This document shows, piece after piece, positions 24,460 to 34,089 of a stretch of DNA of 64,000 bases (the first letter of the stretch is position 1; each line of letters opens with the position of its first letter). The position numbers and the translations under genes are program-made. This DNA is from an uncultured Lachnospiraceae bacterium. GTDB taxonomy: Bacteria; Bacillota; Clostridia; Lachnospirales; Lachnospiraceae. The stretch lies in assembly GCA_910584915.1 (NCBI GenBank), contig CAJUDM010000009.1, forward strand, positions 91,290-155,289, in the 5' to 3' direction. The notes beneath the pieces are model-generated. The model did no database searches. It was not told the origin of the DNA and saw nothing but the letters and a program-made list of their open reading frames with translations.

Positions 24460-25683
24460 ATGGGCATACAGATGATAGGGACGGACCACAGCCTTGCGGG
24501 TGTGGAGATAAGGGAAAAGTTTTCCTTCACCGCGAAGCAGGCGGCGGCGCTCATGGAGGAATGGAGGGCGCGGAAGGGAGTGCAGGGGATCGTGCTGCTC
24601 TCCACCTGCAACCGGACGGAGATCTATATAAACGCCGGGGAGGAGAAGGCGGATTACTGCGGGCTGCTCTGTGAAGACAGGGGGCTTGACAGGACGGAGT
24701 ATGCCCCCTTTTTGTGCGCAAGGAGCGGGCAGGGTGCCGTCAGACATCTGTTTGAGATGACGGCGGGGCTTCATTCCCTCATCGTGGGGGAGGATCAGAT
24801 CCTGACGCAGGTGAAGGAGGCGTTGTCCTTTGCCAGAGAGCACTATGCGGCGGACAGGGTGCTGGAGGTGTTGTTCAGGCAGGCGGTCACCACGGCGAAG
24901 GAGATCAAGACGAAGGTACGTTTTCCGCGGCAGAATCTCTCTGCCGCCGGGGAGGCGGTAGGATGTCTGAAAAGGCAGGGGGAGGTTTTTGCCGGGAAAA
25001 AATGTCTTGTGATCGGAAACGGCGTGATGGGACGGCTGACAGCGCAGGCGCTGCTTGACGAGGGGGCGGAGGTTACGGTTACGGTCCGGCAGTATCACAG
25101 AGGGATCGTGGACATTCCCGCAGGCGCCGCGCGCATAGATTACGGGAAGCGCTATGAGGTGCTGCCGGAGTGCGAGTATATATTTTCCGCGACGGCGAGC
25201 CCGAACCTGACGCTGACGCGGGAAAAACTGGATCAGTGCAGGCCTGACAGAGAACAGATATTTGTGGACCTGGCGGTGCCCAGGGATATCGAGGAGGCGG
25301 TGGGGGAACTTCCGTTTGCCACGCTGTACGATGTGGATGATTTTGCCCTGCGGGATACATCGCCGGAGATGGAGCGGGGGCTGGAGAAAGCTGTCTGTCT
25401 GATAGAAGAGGGGATAGAGGAGTTCAGGAGCTGGTATGAATGCCGTGAGCTGGTTCCGGCAGTGAAAAGGATCTGTGATCTGGCGGCGGAAGACCTCTGC
25501 GGCAGGCTGGAAAAGCCCTTCCGGAAGATAGAGCCGGCGCATGCGGGGGAGCTGCTCCCGGCAGTGGAGGGTAGTGCTGGCAAGGTGACGGCAAAGCTTC
25601 TGTTTGCGCTGCGGGATGAACTGGACGCGGAGCGTTTTCGGGAGTGCGTGGAGATTTTGGAGAGGAAGTTTGGCAGGGACTGA
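24460..25683 (+). CDS. hemA: Glutamyl-tRNA reductase
   Basis: 407 residues. First committed step of the C5 pathway: reduces Glu-tRNA to glutamate-1-semialdehyde with NADPH. Motifs: GTDHSLAGVEIREKF, the catalytic Cys in LLSTCNRTEIY, GLHSLIVGEDQILTQVKEA, and the nucleotide-binding GNGVMGRLTAQALL. The C-terminal dimerisation helix is shorter and less conserved than in E. coli, as in other Clostridia. It heads a run of five tetrapyrrole genes on the same strand with short gaps, probably one operon. AAAGGAAACCGGA precedes the ATG. Confidence 0.95.
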   Translation: MGIQMIGTDHSLAGVEIREKFSFTAKQAAALMEEWRARKGVQGIVLLSTCNRTEIYINAGEEKADYCGLLCEDRGLDRTEYAPFLCARSGQGAVRHLFEMTAGLHSLIVGEDQILTQVKEALSFAREHYAADRVLEVLFRQAVTTAKEIKTKVRFPRQNLSAAGEAVGCLKRQGEVFAGKKCLVIGNGVMGRLTAQALLDEGAEVTVTVRQYHRGIVDIPAGAARIDYGKRYEVLPECEYIFSATASPNLTLTREKLDQCRPDREQIFVDLAVPRDIEEAVGELPFATLYDVDDFALRDTSPEMERGLEKAVCLIEEGIEEFRSWYECRELVPAVKRICDLAAEDLCGRLEKPFRKIEPAHAGELLPAVEGSAGKVTAKLLFALRDELDAERFRECVEILERKFGRD

Positions 25684-25753
25684 GTAGAGGATCCCGGAGA
25701 TGGGGCCTAAAATATATGGAAAATAACAGACCATAGAAGGGGAATCTGACTGC

Positions 25754-26764
25754 ATGAGAGAGATCATTATAGGGAGCCGTGAGAGCGTGTTGGCGGTAGC
25801 GCAGACAAAGATATTGCAGGATCATATTGAAAAAAACTGTCCGGGCATTTCAGTGAGGATCCTGACCATGAAGACCACAGGGGATAGAATACTGGAAAAG
25901 AGACTGGATGAGATCGGCGGGAAGGGGCTGTTTGTGAAAGAACTGGATCTGGCGCTTCTGGAGAACAGAAGCCAGCTCTCTGTACATTCCCTGAAGGATA
26001 TGCCTATGGAGACGGATGCGGCTCTCCCGATCCTGGGGTTTTCCCGCAGGGAGGATCCCAGGGATGCGCTGGTGCTGCCAGCGGGGAGGATGGAGCCGGA
26101 TCCGGTGCTTCCCATCGGCACATCCAGCCTGCGACGGGAGATACAACTAAAAACACTATACCCTGAAATAAAGACAGAGATAGTCAGGGGAAACGTGGTC
26201 AGCCGGCTGAAAAAACTGGACGAGGGAAAGTATGGCGCCCTGGTGCTGGCGGCGGCGGGATTAAAGCGTCTCGGGCTTTCTGAGCGGATTTCAAGATATT
26301 TTTCTGTGGAGGAAATGCTGCCCGCGGCAGGGCAGGGGATTCTCGCAGTGCAGGGCAGAAGGGATCTCGACTACAGATTTCTGGAAGGCTTTTTTGATGA
26401 GGAGGCGCGGGATGCGGCGCTTGCGGAGAGGGCTTTTGTGAGGGCACTGGGCGGCGGATGTTCTTCGCCTGTTGCGGCTTATGCGGCCTGTGAGGGGGAT
26501 GAACTTGTGCTGACAGGGCTTTACGTGCGGGAAGATTCGGGAAGCTGCGGGGCGGGTACGCGGGAGGCGGACGTTTTGTGCCGGCGAAAGGACTTCGGTG
26601 CTGATCAAAAGGACGCTTCCGGGAGCAGACGGACGACTTTTGGCAGTGCGGAGGATGGCGGATGCACGGGGTATACAGTGGAATCCATCCGGGGAAAAAG
26701 AACGGACGGCGAGAGGCTGGGGGCAGAGCTGGCGAGGCATATGCAGAGCAGAGACTGCCCATGA
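25754..26764 (+). CDS. hemC: Hydroxymethylbilane synthase (porphobilinogen deaminase)
   Basis: 336 residues. Joins four porphobilinogens into hydroxymethylbilane. Motifs: IGSRESVLAVAQT, GGKGLFVKELDLALL, SVHSLKDMP, GTSSLRRE, AAAGLKRLGL, PAAGQGILAVQ and the cofactor-binding Cys in ALGGGCSSPVAAYA. About 40 extra hydrophilic residues (around 26570-26670, with DFGADQKDASGSRR) lie in the C-terminal domain before ESIRGKRTDGERLG. They are absent from typical HemC and resemble inserts in several neighbours. Confidence 0.94.
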   Translation: MREIIIGSRESVLAVAQTKILQDHIEKNCPGISVRILTMKTTGDRILEKRLDEIGGKGLFVKELDLALLENRSQLSVHSLKDMPMETDAALPILGFSRREDPRDALVLPAGRMEPDPVLPIGTSSLRREIQLKTLYPEIKTEIVRGNVVSRLKKLDEGKYGALVLAAAGLKRLGLSERISRYFSVEEMLPAAGQGILAVQGRRDLDYRFLEGFFDEEARDAALAERAFVRALGGGCSSPVAAYAACEGDELVLTGLYVREDSGSCGAGTREADVLCRRKDFGADQKDASGSRRTTFGSAEDGGCTGYTVESIRGKRTDGERLGAELARHMQSRDCP

Positions 26765-26852
26765 GGATATCGTGGAATATATTTCCTGGTAAGAGTGATC
26801 ATGGCATATTTTGTGCGGTGACAGTATGGCAGCGTGAAAGGAAAGGCATGAG

Positions 26853-28493
26853 ATGACAGGAAAAGTCTGGCTGGTGGGGGCAGGCCCGTCGGAGGCGGAA
26901 CTGTTGACAGTGAAGGCAAAGAGAGTGATAGAACAGGCGGAGGCGGTAGTTTATGATGCGCTGATCGGGCGGTCCGTGCTTGATATTATTCCGAAATCTG
27001 CGGAGAGGATCTATGCCGGTAAGCGGGCGGGGCGTCACACGATGCCGCAGAAGGAGATCAGCAGGCTTCTGCTGTCGCTTGCAGAACAGGGGAAAAAGGT
27101 GGTGCGCTTAAAAGGCGGGGATCCCTTCCTGTTCGGGCGGGGCGGGGAGGAACTGGAACTGCTTGTGCGGCACGGGATCCCCTTTGAGGTCGTGCCGGGG
27201 GTTTCGTCAGCGCTGGCGGTGCCGGCTTACTTCGGCATCCCCGTGACCCACAGGGAGCTGGCGTCATCGGTCCATATTGTGACAGGGCACCGGAAACAGG
27301 GCGAAGAGCTGCGGATCAATTTCCGTGCGCTGAAGGAAGCGGGCGGGACACTGGTGTTTCTGATGGGAGTATCTGCCCTGCATGAGATAGCAGAGGGCCT
27401 GCTGGAGGCGGGGATGGACCCGCAGACGCCTGCGGCGATCCTGCAGAGTGGTGCCTGTGGCAGGCAGAGAAAGATGGCCGGAACCCTTGCCGTGCTGGAG
27501 AAGGAGGCGGCAAGACAGAGCGTTTCCACGCCCGCGGTGATCGTGGTGGGGGAAGTCGCGGCGTATGGGGAAAGGTTTGCCTGGTATGAAAAGCTGCCTC
27601 TGTTCGGGAGGAGGTATCTCGTGACAAGGCCGGGGAAACGGGGGCTGGAACTTGCAGACAGGCTGCGGGAACTTGGAGCGGAGGCGGTGGAAGCGCCTGC
27701 CATTACGATAGAAGGGATCCATCCCAACCAGGCGTTGCGAAAGGAGGTGTTCCGGCTTTCGGTGTACCGCTGTCTCGTATTTACTTCTCCGTCAGGCGTG
27801 GTGGAATTTATGCGGGAACTGTTTGATATGGGGAAGGATGCAAGACATCTGAGCGGTACTTTGCTTGCGGCGATCGGCAGGGGTACGGCGGGGGCGCTTG
27901 AGCAGTATGGGCTTCTGGCGGATCTGGTGCCGGAAGTCTACAGTGGAAAGGCGCTTGGTGCGCTGTTGGCGGAACATTGCAGGGAGGGGGACAGAGTGCT
28001 GCTTGCGCGTTCCGACATCGGAAATCCTGAACTGCCAGAGGAACTGCGGAAGAAAGGGATCGTGGTCACGGATACGGCGGTTTACAGGACTTTTACAGGA
28101 GAAGGGCTCAGTATGGAGAACAGGACGCCTGCCGAAAATGCGGATCAGGATGCGGGGAGCGGAGTATCGCGGGAGGCTGTTATGCCGGATGCAGAGTACA
28201 GGGTACCAGGAGAGGAGGCTCATCGGGATGAGGAGAATGAGGGATCAGGCAAATGTGCCGGACAGAATGAGGTGCAGCGTATGGACGGCGTCTTTTTCAC
28301 CAGCGCCTCCACGGTCAGAGGCTTTGTGTCCATGTTTCCCGGGACGGATCTTTCGAAGGTAGAGGCACTGTGCATCGGCGGAATGACCGCGCGGGAGGCG
28401 GAGGGATACGGGATGCGTGTGCGGATTGCGAAAAGGGCGGATACGGAGAGCCTGGTGAAGCTTGCCGTAGAAGCAGCGGCGATAATGTCATGA
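26853..28493 (+). CDS. cobA-hemD: Fused uroporphyrinogen-III methyltransferase/synthase
   Basis: 546 residues, two enzymes in one chain. Residues 1-245 are the SAM-dependent methyltransferase: VWLVGAGPSEAELLTVKAKRV, GKRAGRHTMPQKEI, VVRLKGGDPFLFGRGGEE, VPGVSSALAVPAY and PVTHRE. Residues 255-546 are uroporphyrinogen-III synthase (YLVTRPGKRGLELADRLRELG, VFTSPSGVVEF, AIGRGTAGAL, FTSASTVRGF). Together they turn hydroxymethylbilane into precorrin-2. About 55 acidic, low-complexity residues (28095-28265) interrupt the HemD part. Such fusions are standard in Clostridia making siroheme or cobalamin. Confidence 0.95.
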   Translation: MTGKVWLVGAGPSEAELLTVKAKRVIEQAEAVVYDALIGRSVLDIIPKSAERIYAGKRAGRHTMPQKEISRLLLSLAEQGKKVVRLKGGDPFLFGRGGEELELLVRHGIPFEVVPGVSSALAVPAYFGIPVTHRELASSVHIVTGHRKQGEELRINFRALKEAGGTLVFLMGVSALHEIAEGLLEAGMDPQTPAAILQSGACGRQRKMAGTLAVLEKEAARQSVSTPAVIVVGEVAAYGERFAWYEKLPLFGRRYLVTRPGKRGLELADRLRELGAEAVEAPAITIEGIHPNQALRKEVFRLSVYRCLVFTSPSGVVEFMRELFDMGKDARHLSGTLLAAIGRGTAGALEQYGLLADLVPEVYSGKALGALLAEHCREGDRVLLARSDIGNPELPEELRKKGIVVTDTAVYRTFTGEGLSMENRTPAENADQDAGSGVSREAVMPDAEYRVPGEEAHRDEENEGSGKCAGQNEVQRMDGVFFTSASTVRGFVSMFPGTDLSKVEALCIGGMTAREAEGYGMRVRIAKRADTESLVKLAVEAAAIMS

Positions 28494-28558
28494 CGACGCC
28501 GGGGATGAAAACAGAATAAGGAAACAGATAGACAGAGATCAAATACAGGAGTACACAT

Positions 28559-29542
28559 ATGAATATCACAAGACGACCGCGCAGGCTCAGAAGCAGCAGC
28601 CTGCTTCGTAAAATGGTAAGAGAGACCCGCATGGATGTATCAGCGCTTGTATATCCGCTTTTTGTGGTGGAGGGAGAGGGAAAGAAGGAGGAGATCGCGT
28701 CCATGCCGGGACAGTACCGCTACAGTGTGGACAGGCTCCCGGAGCCGATGGAGGAACTGCGGCAGGCGGGCGTTTCGGCGGTGCTGTTTTTCGGCATTCC
28801 CGATCACAAGGACGAGACGGGCAGCGGCGCATACGATCCGGACGGTATTGTACAGCGGGCGCTGCGCTATACAAAGAAACATTTTCCGGATATCTACTGT
28901 ATCGCGGATCTGTGCATGTGTGAGTATACATCCCACGGGCATTGCGGCATTCTTTGCGGACAGGATGTGGACAATGATAAGACGCTTGGATATCTGGCGA
29001 GGATCGCGGTTTCCCAGGCACAGGCGGGGGCGGATATGATCGCGCCCTCTGATATGATGGACGGCAGGGTGGCGGCGATCAGGGGAGCGCTTGATCAGAA
29101 TGGTTATACGGAGGTACCGATCATAGCTTACTCCGCGAAGTTTGCCTCCTCCTTCTACGGTCCTTTCAGGGAGGCGGCGGATTCCGCACCGGCTTTCGGC
29201 GACAGAAAGACTTACCAGATGGATTACCACAACAGGCTGGAGGCGTTGAAAGAGGTACAGCTGGATATCGAGGAGGGAGCCGATATCGTGATGGTGAAGC
29301 CGGCGCTCGCCTACGGGGATCTGATCAGGGAGGTCAGGGATCTGGTGCGGGTGCCGGTGGCGGCGTACAGCGTCAGCGGAGAGTATGCGATGGTGAAGAT
29401 GACTGCGGTTTCGGGTGCTGTCGATGAGGAGAACATTATGTGCGAGATGGCGGCAGCTGCCTTTCGGGCGGGATGCGATATCTATATCACATATTTTGCC
29501 AAAGAGCTGGCGCGCTGTATCAATGCCGGGAAAATCGGGTGA
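28559..29542 (+). CDS. hemB: Delta-aminolevulinic acid dehydratase (porphobilinogen synthase)
   Basis: 327 residues. Condenses two 5-aminolevulinates to porphobilinogen. Motifs: RRLRSSSLLRKMVRET, LFFGIP, the zinc-site cysteines in LCMCEYTSHGHCGIL, APSDMMDGRV, and the Schiff-base lysines in IAYSAKFASSFYGPFR and DIVMVKPALAYGDLI. Presence of the three cysteines marks the zinc-dependent form. It follows cobA-hemD by 65 bases. Confidence 0.96.
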   Translation: MNITRRPRRLRSSSLLRKMVRETRMDVSALVYPLFVVEGEGKKEEIASMPGQYRYSVDRLPEPMEELRQAGVSAVLFFGIPDHKDETGSGAYDPDGIVQRALRYTKKHFPDIYCIADLCMCEYTSHGHCGILCGQDVDNDKTLGYLARIAVSQAQAGADMIAPSDMMDGRVAAIRGALDQNGYTEVPIIAYSAKFASSFYGPFREAADSAPAFGDRKTYQMDYHNRLEALKEVQLDIEEGADIVMVKPALAYGDLIREVRDLVRVPVAAYSVSGEYAMVKMTAVSGAVDEENIMCEMAAAAFRAGCDIYITYFAKELARCINAGKIG

Positions 29543-29707
29543 CATGTAACACTGATTTATGGGCATCCGGCGATATGCCAGGTGTAAGGTGTGCGGTCGT
29601 CCGGAAATGTCCGAACGGAAAACGACCGGATGGCCATATGCATATCATGCGGCAAAAGTGAATGCGGCAGAGAAGCAGATTCAAAGAGATAGAGGAAATA
29701 GCAGAAG

Positions 29708-30979
29708 ATGACTGATTCGGAAAAAATATTTGCAGAGGCGGTAAATTACATCCCCGGCGGCGTGAATTCCCCGGTGCGTGCCTTCGGCTCCATCGGCTCT
29801 GTCCCCAGAATGATAAAGAGGGCGGACGGCGCGAGGCTTTACGATGAGGACGGCAGGGAGTATATCGATTTTGTCTGTTCCTGGGGACCGATGATCCTGG
29901 GGCATAATCATCCTGAGATCCGGAGGGCGGTTCAGGAGGCCTGCGGGCGGGGCTTAAGCTTTGGCGCAGCGACAAGGGCAGAGGTGGAGATGGCAAAGCT
30001 GATCTGTGAGAGCATTCCCTCTGTGGAGATGGTGCGGATGGTGAATTCCGGGACGGAGGCGGTGATGAGTGCGATCCGGACGGCGCGGGGCTTTACGGGG
30101 AGGGACAAGATCGTCAAGTTTGCGGGCTGTTATCACGGGCACAGCGACGGGCTTCTGGTGCAGGCGGGCTCCGGCGCACTGACGGCGGGCATCCCCGACA
30201 GCGCCGGCGTGCCGGAGGGGTGCACGAGAGATACGCTCTCAGCGCTCTACAATGATCTGTCCTCTGTGGAGGAATTGTTCCGGAAATTTCCGGAGGAGAT
30301 CGCCTGCGTGATCGTGGAGCCGGTGGCGGCGAATATGGGTGTGGTATTGCCGGAGGAGGGTTTTCTGGAGGGACTGCGAAGCCTGTGCGACAGGTACGGT
30401 GCGCTGCTTGTATTTGATGAGGTGATCACGGGGTTCCGTCTGTGTTTTGGCGGTGCGCAGGAGTATTTCGGAGTGGAGGCGGATCTTGCGGCTTACGGAA
30501 AGATCATCGGCGCGGGAATGCCGGTGGGGGCATACGGCGGCAGGCGTGAGATCATGGAGAGGGTGGCGCCACTGGGACCGGTCTATCAGGCGGGGACGTT
30601 GAGCGGAAATCCGGTGGCGATGGCGGCTGGTTATACGCAGTTATCCATTTTAAAGGAGCACCCGGCATATTACAGGGAGCTGAATGAAAAGGCGGACAGA
30701 TTTTTTGGTGCGATGAAAGAGATCGTCAGAGAAAAAGGCGCGTCCTGCCGGGTGAACCATATCGCTTCCCTGGGGTGCCTGTTCTTTACAGGAGAGCCGG
30801 TGACGGATTACCGGAGCGCAAAGACCTCCGACACGAAGGCGTACGCGGCATACTGTAACGCGATGCTGGAGGCGGGCTTTTATCCGGCACCAGCGCAGTT
30901 TGAGGCGATGTTCTTATCGATGGCGCACACGGAGGAGGATCTGGAAAAGGCGCTGGAACGGATCAGTGATATCATATAG
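29708..30979 (+). CDS. hemL: Glutamate-1-semialdehyde 2,1-aminomutase
   Basis: 423 residues. Converts glutamate-1-semialdehyde to 5-aminolevulinate with PLP. Motifs: IPGGVNSPVRAFGSIG, SWGPMILGHNHPE, MVNSGTEAVMSAIRTARG, KFAGCYHGHSDGLLV, LVFDEVITGFR and the PLP lysine in AAYGKIIGAGMPVGAYGG. Supplies ALA to hemB upstream. The gap to hemB (165 bases) shows no gene. Confidence 0.96.
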   Translation: MTDSEKIFAEAVNYIPGGVNSPVRAFGSIGSVPRMIKRADGARLYDEDGREYIDFVCSWGPMILGHNHPEIRRAVQEACGRGLSFGAATRAEVEMAKLICESIPSVEMVRMVNSGTEAVMSAIRTARGFTGRDKIVKFAGCYHGHSDGLLVQAGSGALTAGIPDSAGVPEGCTRDTLSALYNDLSSVEELFRKFPEEIACVIVEPVAANMGVVLPEEGFLEGLRSLCDRYGALLVFDEVITGFRLCFGGAQEYFGVEADLAAYGKIIGAGMPVGAYGGRREIMERVAPLGPVYQAGTLSGNPVAMAAGYTQLSILKEHPAYYRELNEKADRFFGAMKEIVREKGASCRVNHIASLGCLFFTGEPVTDYRSAKTSDTKAYAAYCNAMLEAGFYPAPAQFEAMFLSMAHTEEDLEKALERISDII

Positions 30980-31142
30980 CGGGATATCATTTTGGCAGGT
31001 ATCATTCCATTCAGTTTCATTCTGTCAGATATCACATTCTGTCAGACGTTTCCGGCGGCATTGGAGGATATCTCAAGCCGCGTGAAAGGGTTTTCATAAC
31101 GACATTACAGGGTTTGACGGATGTTTTATAATCATGTAAAAT

Positions 31143-31176
31143 AGAGCAGGCTGAGCGCTGAAGCGGAGCCTGCTCT
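31143..31176. terminator. Hairpin after the hem cluster
   Basis: AGAGCAGGCT pairs with AGCCTGCTCT across 14 bases. T-run is poor (GTTCATG), so termination is likely but not certain. Confidence 0.55.
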
Positions 31177-31206
31177 GTTCATGTGAGGAGAGTACCTGTC
31201 AGGATA

Positions 31207-31309
31207 CGGGATATCGCGCGGTGAGCATGTGCTGTCCGGGATAGGATCCCCGTGCGGTGAACGTGCGCTGCCCGGGATAGGATCTCTGTGCGGCGGGCAG
31301 ATGCCTGTC
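31207..31309. repeat. Three imperfect tandem repeats of about 30-37 bases
   Basis: Units start CGGGATA at 31207, 31237 and 31273 and share GTGCGGTGAACGTG-like and GCTGYC parts. They fill most of the 404-base gap between hemL and the alcohol dehydrogenase. No gene is supported there. Confidence 0.6.
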
Positions 31310-31383
31310 AGTGCAGGAGTATCAGTTTTGCGGGTGGATGCTGCTTTGGCTGAGCCGCACAGAGTGAAAGAGGATATTGTCAT

Positions 31384-32580
31384 ATGAATAAAATAAAGAA
31401 GATATATTGCAGAACATACCAGGGCGTACTCCGTGCCGCTCTCCCGTTTCTGCCCTACAGAAACCCGAAGATACTGCACAGCGTGACGGAAATTCCGGGC
31501 GTGCTCACGGAAAGGGGGTTAAAGAGGCCTCTCCTTGTGACGGACGGTTCGATCCGCGGGCTGGGGCTGACGGAGCGGCTGGAGGAGGTGCTGAAAGAGA
31601 GCGGCGAACCGGCTTTTGTGTACGATAGAACGGAGCAGAACCCTACGACAAGGATGGTGGCTGAGGCGCTGCAGGTCTACAGGGACAATGGCTGTGACTG
31701 TATCATCTCCTTTGGCGGCGGTTCACCGATGGACTGCGCGAAGGCGGTGGGCGCCTGTGTGGCGAGGCCGAGAAAGCCGCTGAAAAAGATGGCGGGCATT
31801 CTGAAGGTTGGAAGAAGGATCCCTCTTTTGATCGCGGTGCCTACGACGGCGGGAACCGGGAGTGAGACCACGCTGGCGGCGGTGATCGTGGACAGTGAGA
31901 CGAGACATAAATATGTGGTCAATGATTTTCCGCTGATCCCCTCCTACGCGGTGCTGGATCCGGCGGTGATCGCCACGCTGCCCTCCTCCATCGCCGCGGC
32001 GACGGGCATGGATGCCCTGACTCATGCGGTGGAGGCTTACATCGGGCGTTCTTCCACGGGATATACCCGCAGGGAGGCGAAGAAAGCAGTGCGGGCGGTA
32101 TTTCATGATATTGAGGCGGCGGCAGCGCATACGAGCCTGCGGGCTGAAAAGGGGATGTTGATCGCGGCACACCGGGCGGGGCGTGCTTTCACGCGGTCTT
32201 ATGTGGGCTACATCCATGCGGTTTCCCATTCTCTGAGCGGAATGTATGATATGCCCCATGGCAGGACCAATGCCGTTTTACTTCCTCTTGTCCTTGAGAT
32301 GTACGGAAAGACAGTGCACAGGAAACTGGCGGAGCTGGCGGTCTGCGCAGGAATCGGGAAAGCATCGGAAGGGCAGGAGATCCTTGCCGGGAAATTCATC
32401 GGAGCAATCTATCGATTGAATGAAAAGCTGGGGATTCCGAAGAAGATAGAAGGCATTGCGGAGGAGGATATCGATACGCTGGCATCCTATGCGGACAGGG
32501 AGGCAAATCCTCTCTACCCTGTGCCTGTGCTGTGGGATAAGGAAGCGTTAAAAGAAGTTTACAGAAAGGCGCGCGGTTGA
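31384..32580 (+). CDS. Iron-containing alcohol dehydrogenase
   Basis: 398 residues. Group III Fe-ADH: FGGGSPMDCAKAVGA, the metal and nucleotide region PTTAGTGSETTLAAVI, DALTHAVEAYI, and the histidine motif AHRAGRAFTRSYVGYIHAVSHSLSG with MPHGRTNAVLLP. It interconverts alcohols and aldehydes with NAD(P)H. The aldehyde dehydrogenase starts two bases after its stop, so the two probably act on the same aldehyde. The N-terminus is slightly extended, beginning with a basic segment KIKKIYCRTYQ. AGAGGA precedes the ATG. Confidence 0.92.
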   Translation: MNKIKKIYCRTYQGVLRAALPFLPYRNPKILHSVTEIPGVLTERGLKRPLLVTDGSIRGLGLTERLEEVLKESGEPAFVYDRTEQNPTTRMVAEALQVYRDNGCDCIISFGGGSPMDCAKAVGACVARPRKPLKKMAGILKVGRRIPLLIAVPTTAGTGSETTLAAVIVDSETRHKYVVNDFPLIPSYAVLDPAVIATLPSSIAAATGMDALTHAVEAYIGRSSTGYTRREAKKAVRAVFHDIEAAAAHTSLRAEKGMLIAAHRAGRAFTRSYVGYIHAVSHSLSGMYDMPHGRTNAVLLPLVLEMYGKTVHRKLAELAVCAGIGKASEGQEILAGKFIGAIYRLNEKLGIPKKIEGIAEEDIDTLASYADREANPLYPVPVLWDKEALKEVYRKARG

Positions 32581-32582
32581 CG

Positions 32583-33962
32583 ATGGAAAAGCGGGAAATA
32601 CAGGAAATTTTGGACAGACAGCGTGTATACTTTGAGACGGGGGCAACCTGTCCGGTAAGCGCGAGAAAGGCGGCACTTCGCAGGCTGTACACGGCGATAG
32701 AGGAAAAGGAAAAAAAGTTGTGCGCCGCACTGAAGAAGGATCTGGGAAAGAGCAGTTCCGAGAGCTACATGTGCGAGATCGGGCTTGTGAAGAGCGAGAT
32801 CACCTATATGCTGCGGCATGTGGGCAGGTTTGCGAGAGAGAGACGGGTGCTTACGCCGCTTGCACAGTATGTGTCCAGGAGCTTTGAAAAGCCGTCGCCC
32901 TACGGCTGTGTGCTGATCATGAGTCCATGGAACTATCCCTTTCTTTTGACGATGGAGCCTCTGGTGGACGCGGTTGCCGCGGGAAATACAGCGGTGTTGA
33001 AGCCGAGCGCCTATGCGCCCTGTACGGCGGAGGCGATGACGGAGTTGATAGAGGACTGCTTTGCGCCGGAGTTTGTGGCGGTGGTCAACGGAGGAAGGGC
33101 AGAAAATACAAGCCTTCTGGAACTGAAGTTTGACTATATTTTCTTTACCGGAGGAAAGACAGTGGGCAGGGAAGTGATGCGCCGGGCGGCACAGCACCTG
33201 ACGCCGGTGACATTGGAATTGGGGGGAAAGAGTCCATGCATTGTGGACCGGACGGCAAATATCCCGCTGGCGGCGAGAAGAATCGTCTTCGGAAAATTTT
33301 TAAACTGCGGGCAGACCTGTGTTGCACCGGATTATATCTACTGTGACGAGTCGGTGAAGGAGAGGCTTGTGCGGGAGCTGAGAAAGCAGATAACGCTGCA
33401 GTACGGGGAGAAGCCTCTGGAGAATGAAAACTACGGAAAGATCATCAACAGGAAACACTTTGACCGTCTCTGCGGACTGATGGACAGGGAAAAGACTGTT
33501 GCGGGTGGAGAGAAGAACGAACGGACGCTGCAGATAGCTCCCACGGTGATGGATCAGGTGGGCTGGGAGGATGCGGTCATGGGGGAGGAGATCTTTGGCC
33601 CGATACTGCCGGTACTGACTTATGGCTCTCTGGAGGAGGCAGTGAGGAGGATCCGCTCCATGCCCTGCCCGCTGGCGTTGTATCTGTTTTCCTCCGACAG
33701 AAAAAATATCGCCTGTGTGAAGGAGAAGGTGTCCTTCGGGGGCGGCTGCATCAATGATACGCTGATCCATCTTGCAACCAGCGGCATGGGATTTGGAGGC
33801 GTGGGGGAGAGCGGCATGGGGGCTTATCACGGTAAACGCGGGTTTGAGACATTTACCCACAGAAAGAGTATTGTGGATAAGAAGACATTTTTGGATCTTC
33901 CGATGCGTTATCAACCCTGTGCGGCGTGGAAGGACAGGATGGTCAGGATGTTTGTGAAGTAA
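32583..33962 (+). CDS. Aldehyde dehydrogenase (ALDH3-like)
   Basis: 459 residues from the ATG at 32583. Oxidises aldehydes with NAD(P). Motifs: SPWNYPFLLTMEPLVDAVAAGNTAVLKPS, FFTGGKTVGREVM, LELGGKSPCIV, the catalytic Cys in NCGQTCVAPDYIY, and EEIFGPILPVL. The lack of a long N-terminus and the C-terminal YHGKRGFETFTHRKSI fit the class 3 group, which often uses fatty or aromatic aldehydes. It is translationally coupled to the alcohol dehydrogenase. Confidence 0.93.
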   Translation: MEKREIQEILDRQRVYFETGATCPVSARKAALRRLYTAIEEKEKKLCAALKKDLGKSSSESYMCEIGLVKSEITYMLRHVGRFARERRVLTPLAQYVSRSFEKPSPYGCVLIMSPWNYPFLLTMEPLVDAVAAGNTAVLKPSAYAPCTAEAMTELIEDCFAPEFVAVVNGGRAENTSLLELKFDYIFFTGGKTVGREVMRRAAQHLTPVTLELGGKSPCIVDRTANIPLAARRIVFGKFLNCGQTCVAPDYIYCDESVKERLVRELRKQITLQYGEKPLENENYGKIINRKHFDRLCGLMDREKTVAGGEKNERTLQIAPTVMDQVGWEDAVMGEEIFGPILPVLTYGSLEEAVRRIRSMPCPLALYLFSSDRKNIACVKEKVSFGGGCINDTLIHLATSGMGFGGVGESGMGAYHGKRGFETFTHRKSIVDKKTFLDLPMRYQPCAAWKDRMVRMFVK

Positions 33963-34089
33963 TGTCTGCGAAGAAGGGCAGACAGAAAGATCAGGTGAAG
34001 GACGGCGGACAGGGAACCGGACCGGACAGGGGAGATTGCGGAGGGTGGTCCGGAGGCGTCGCGCATCAGAAAAACGGAGGGAGAGAAGA

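Noticed and set aside
24343..25767. 474-codon minus-strand frame
   Set aside because: Opposite hemA. No ribosome site or domain; a shadow frame.
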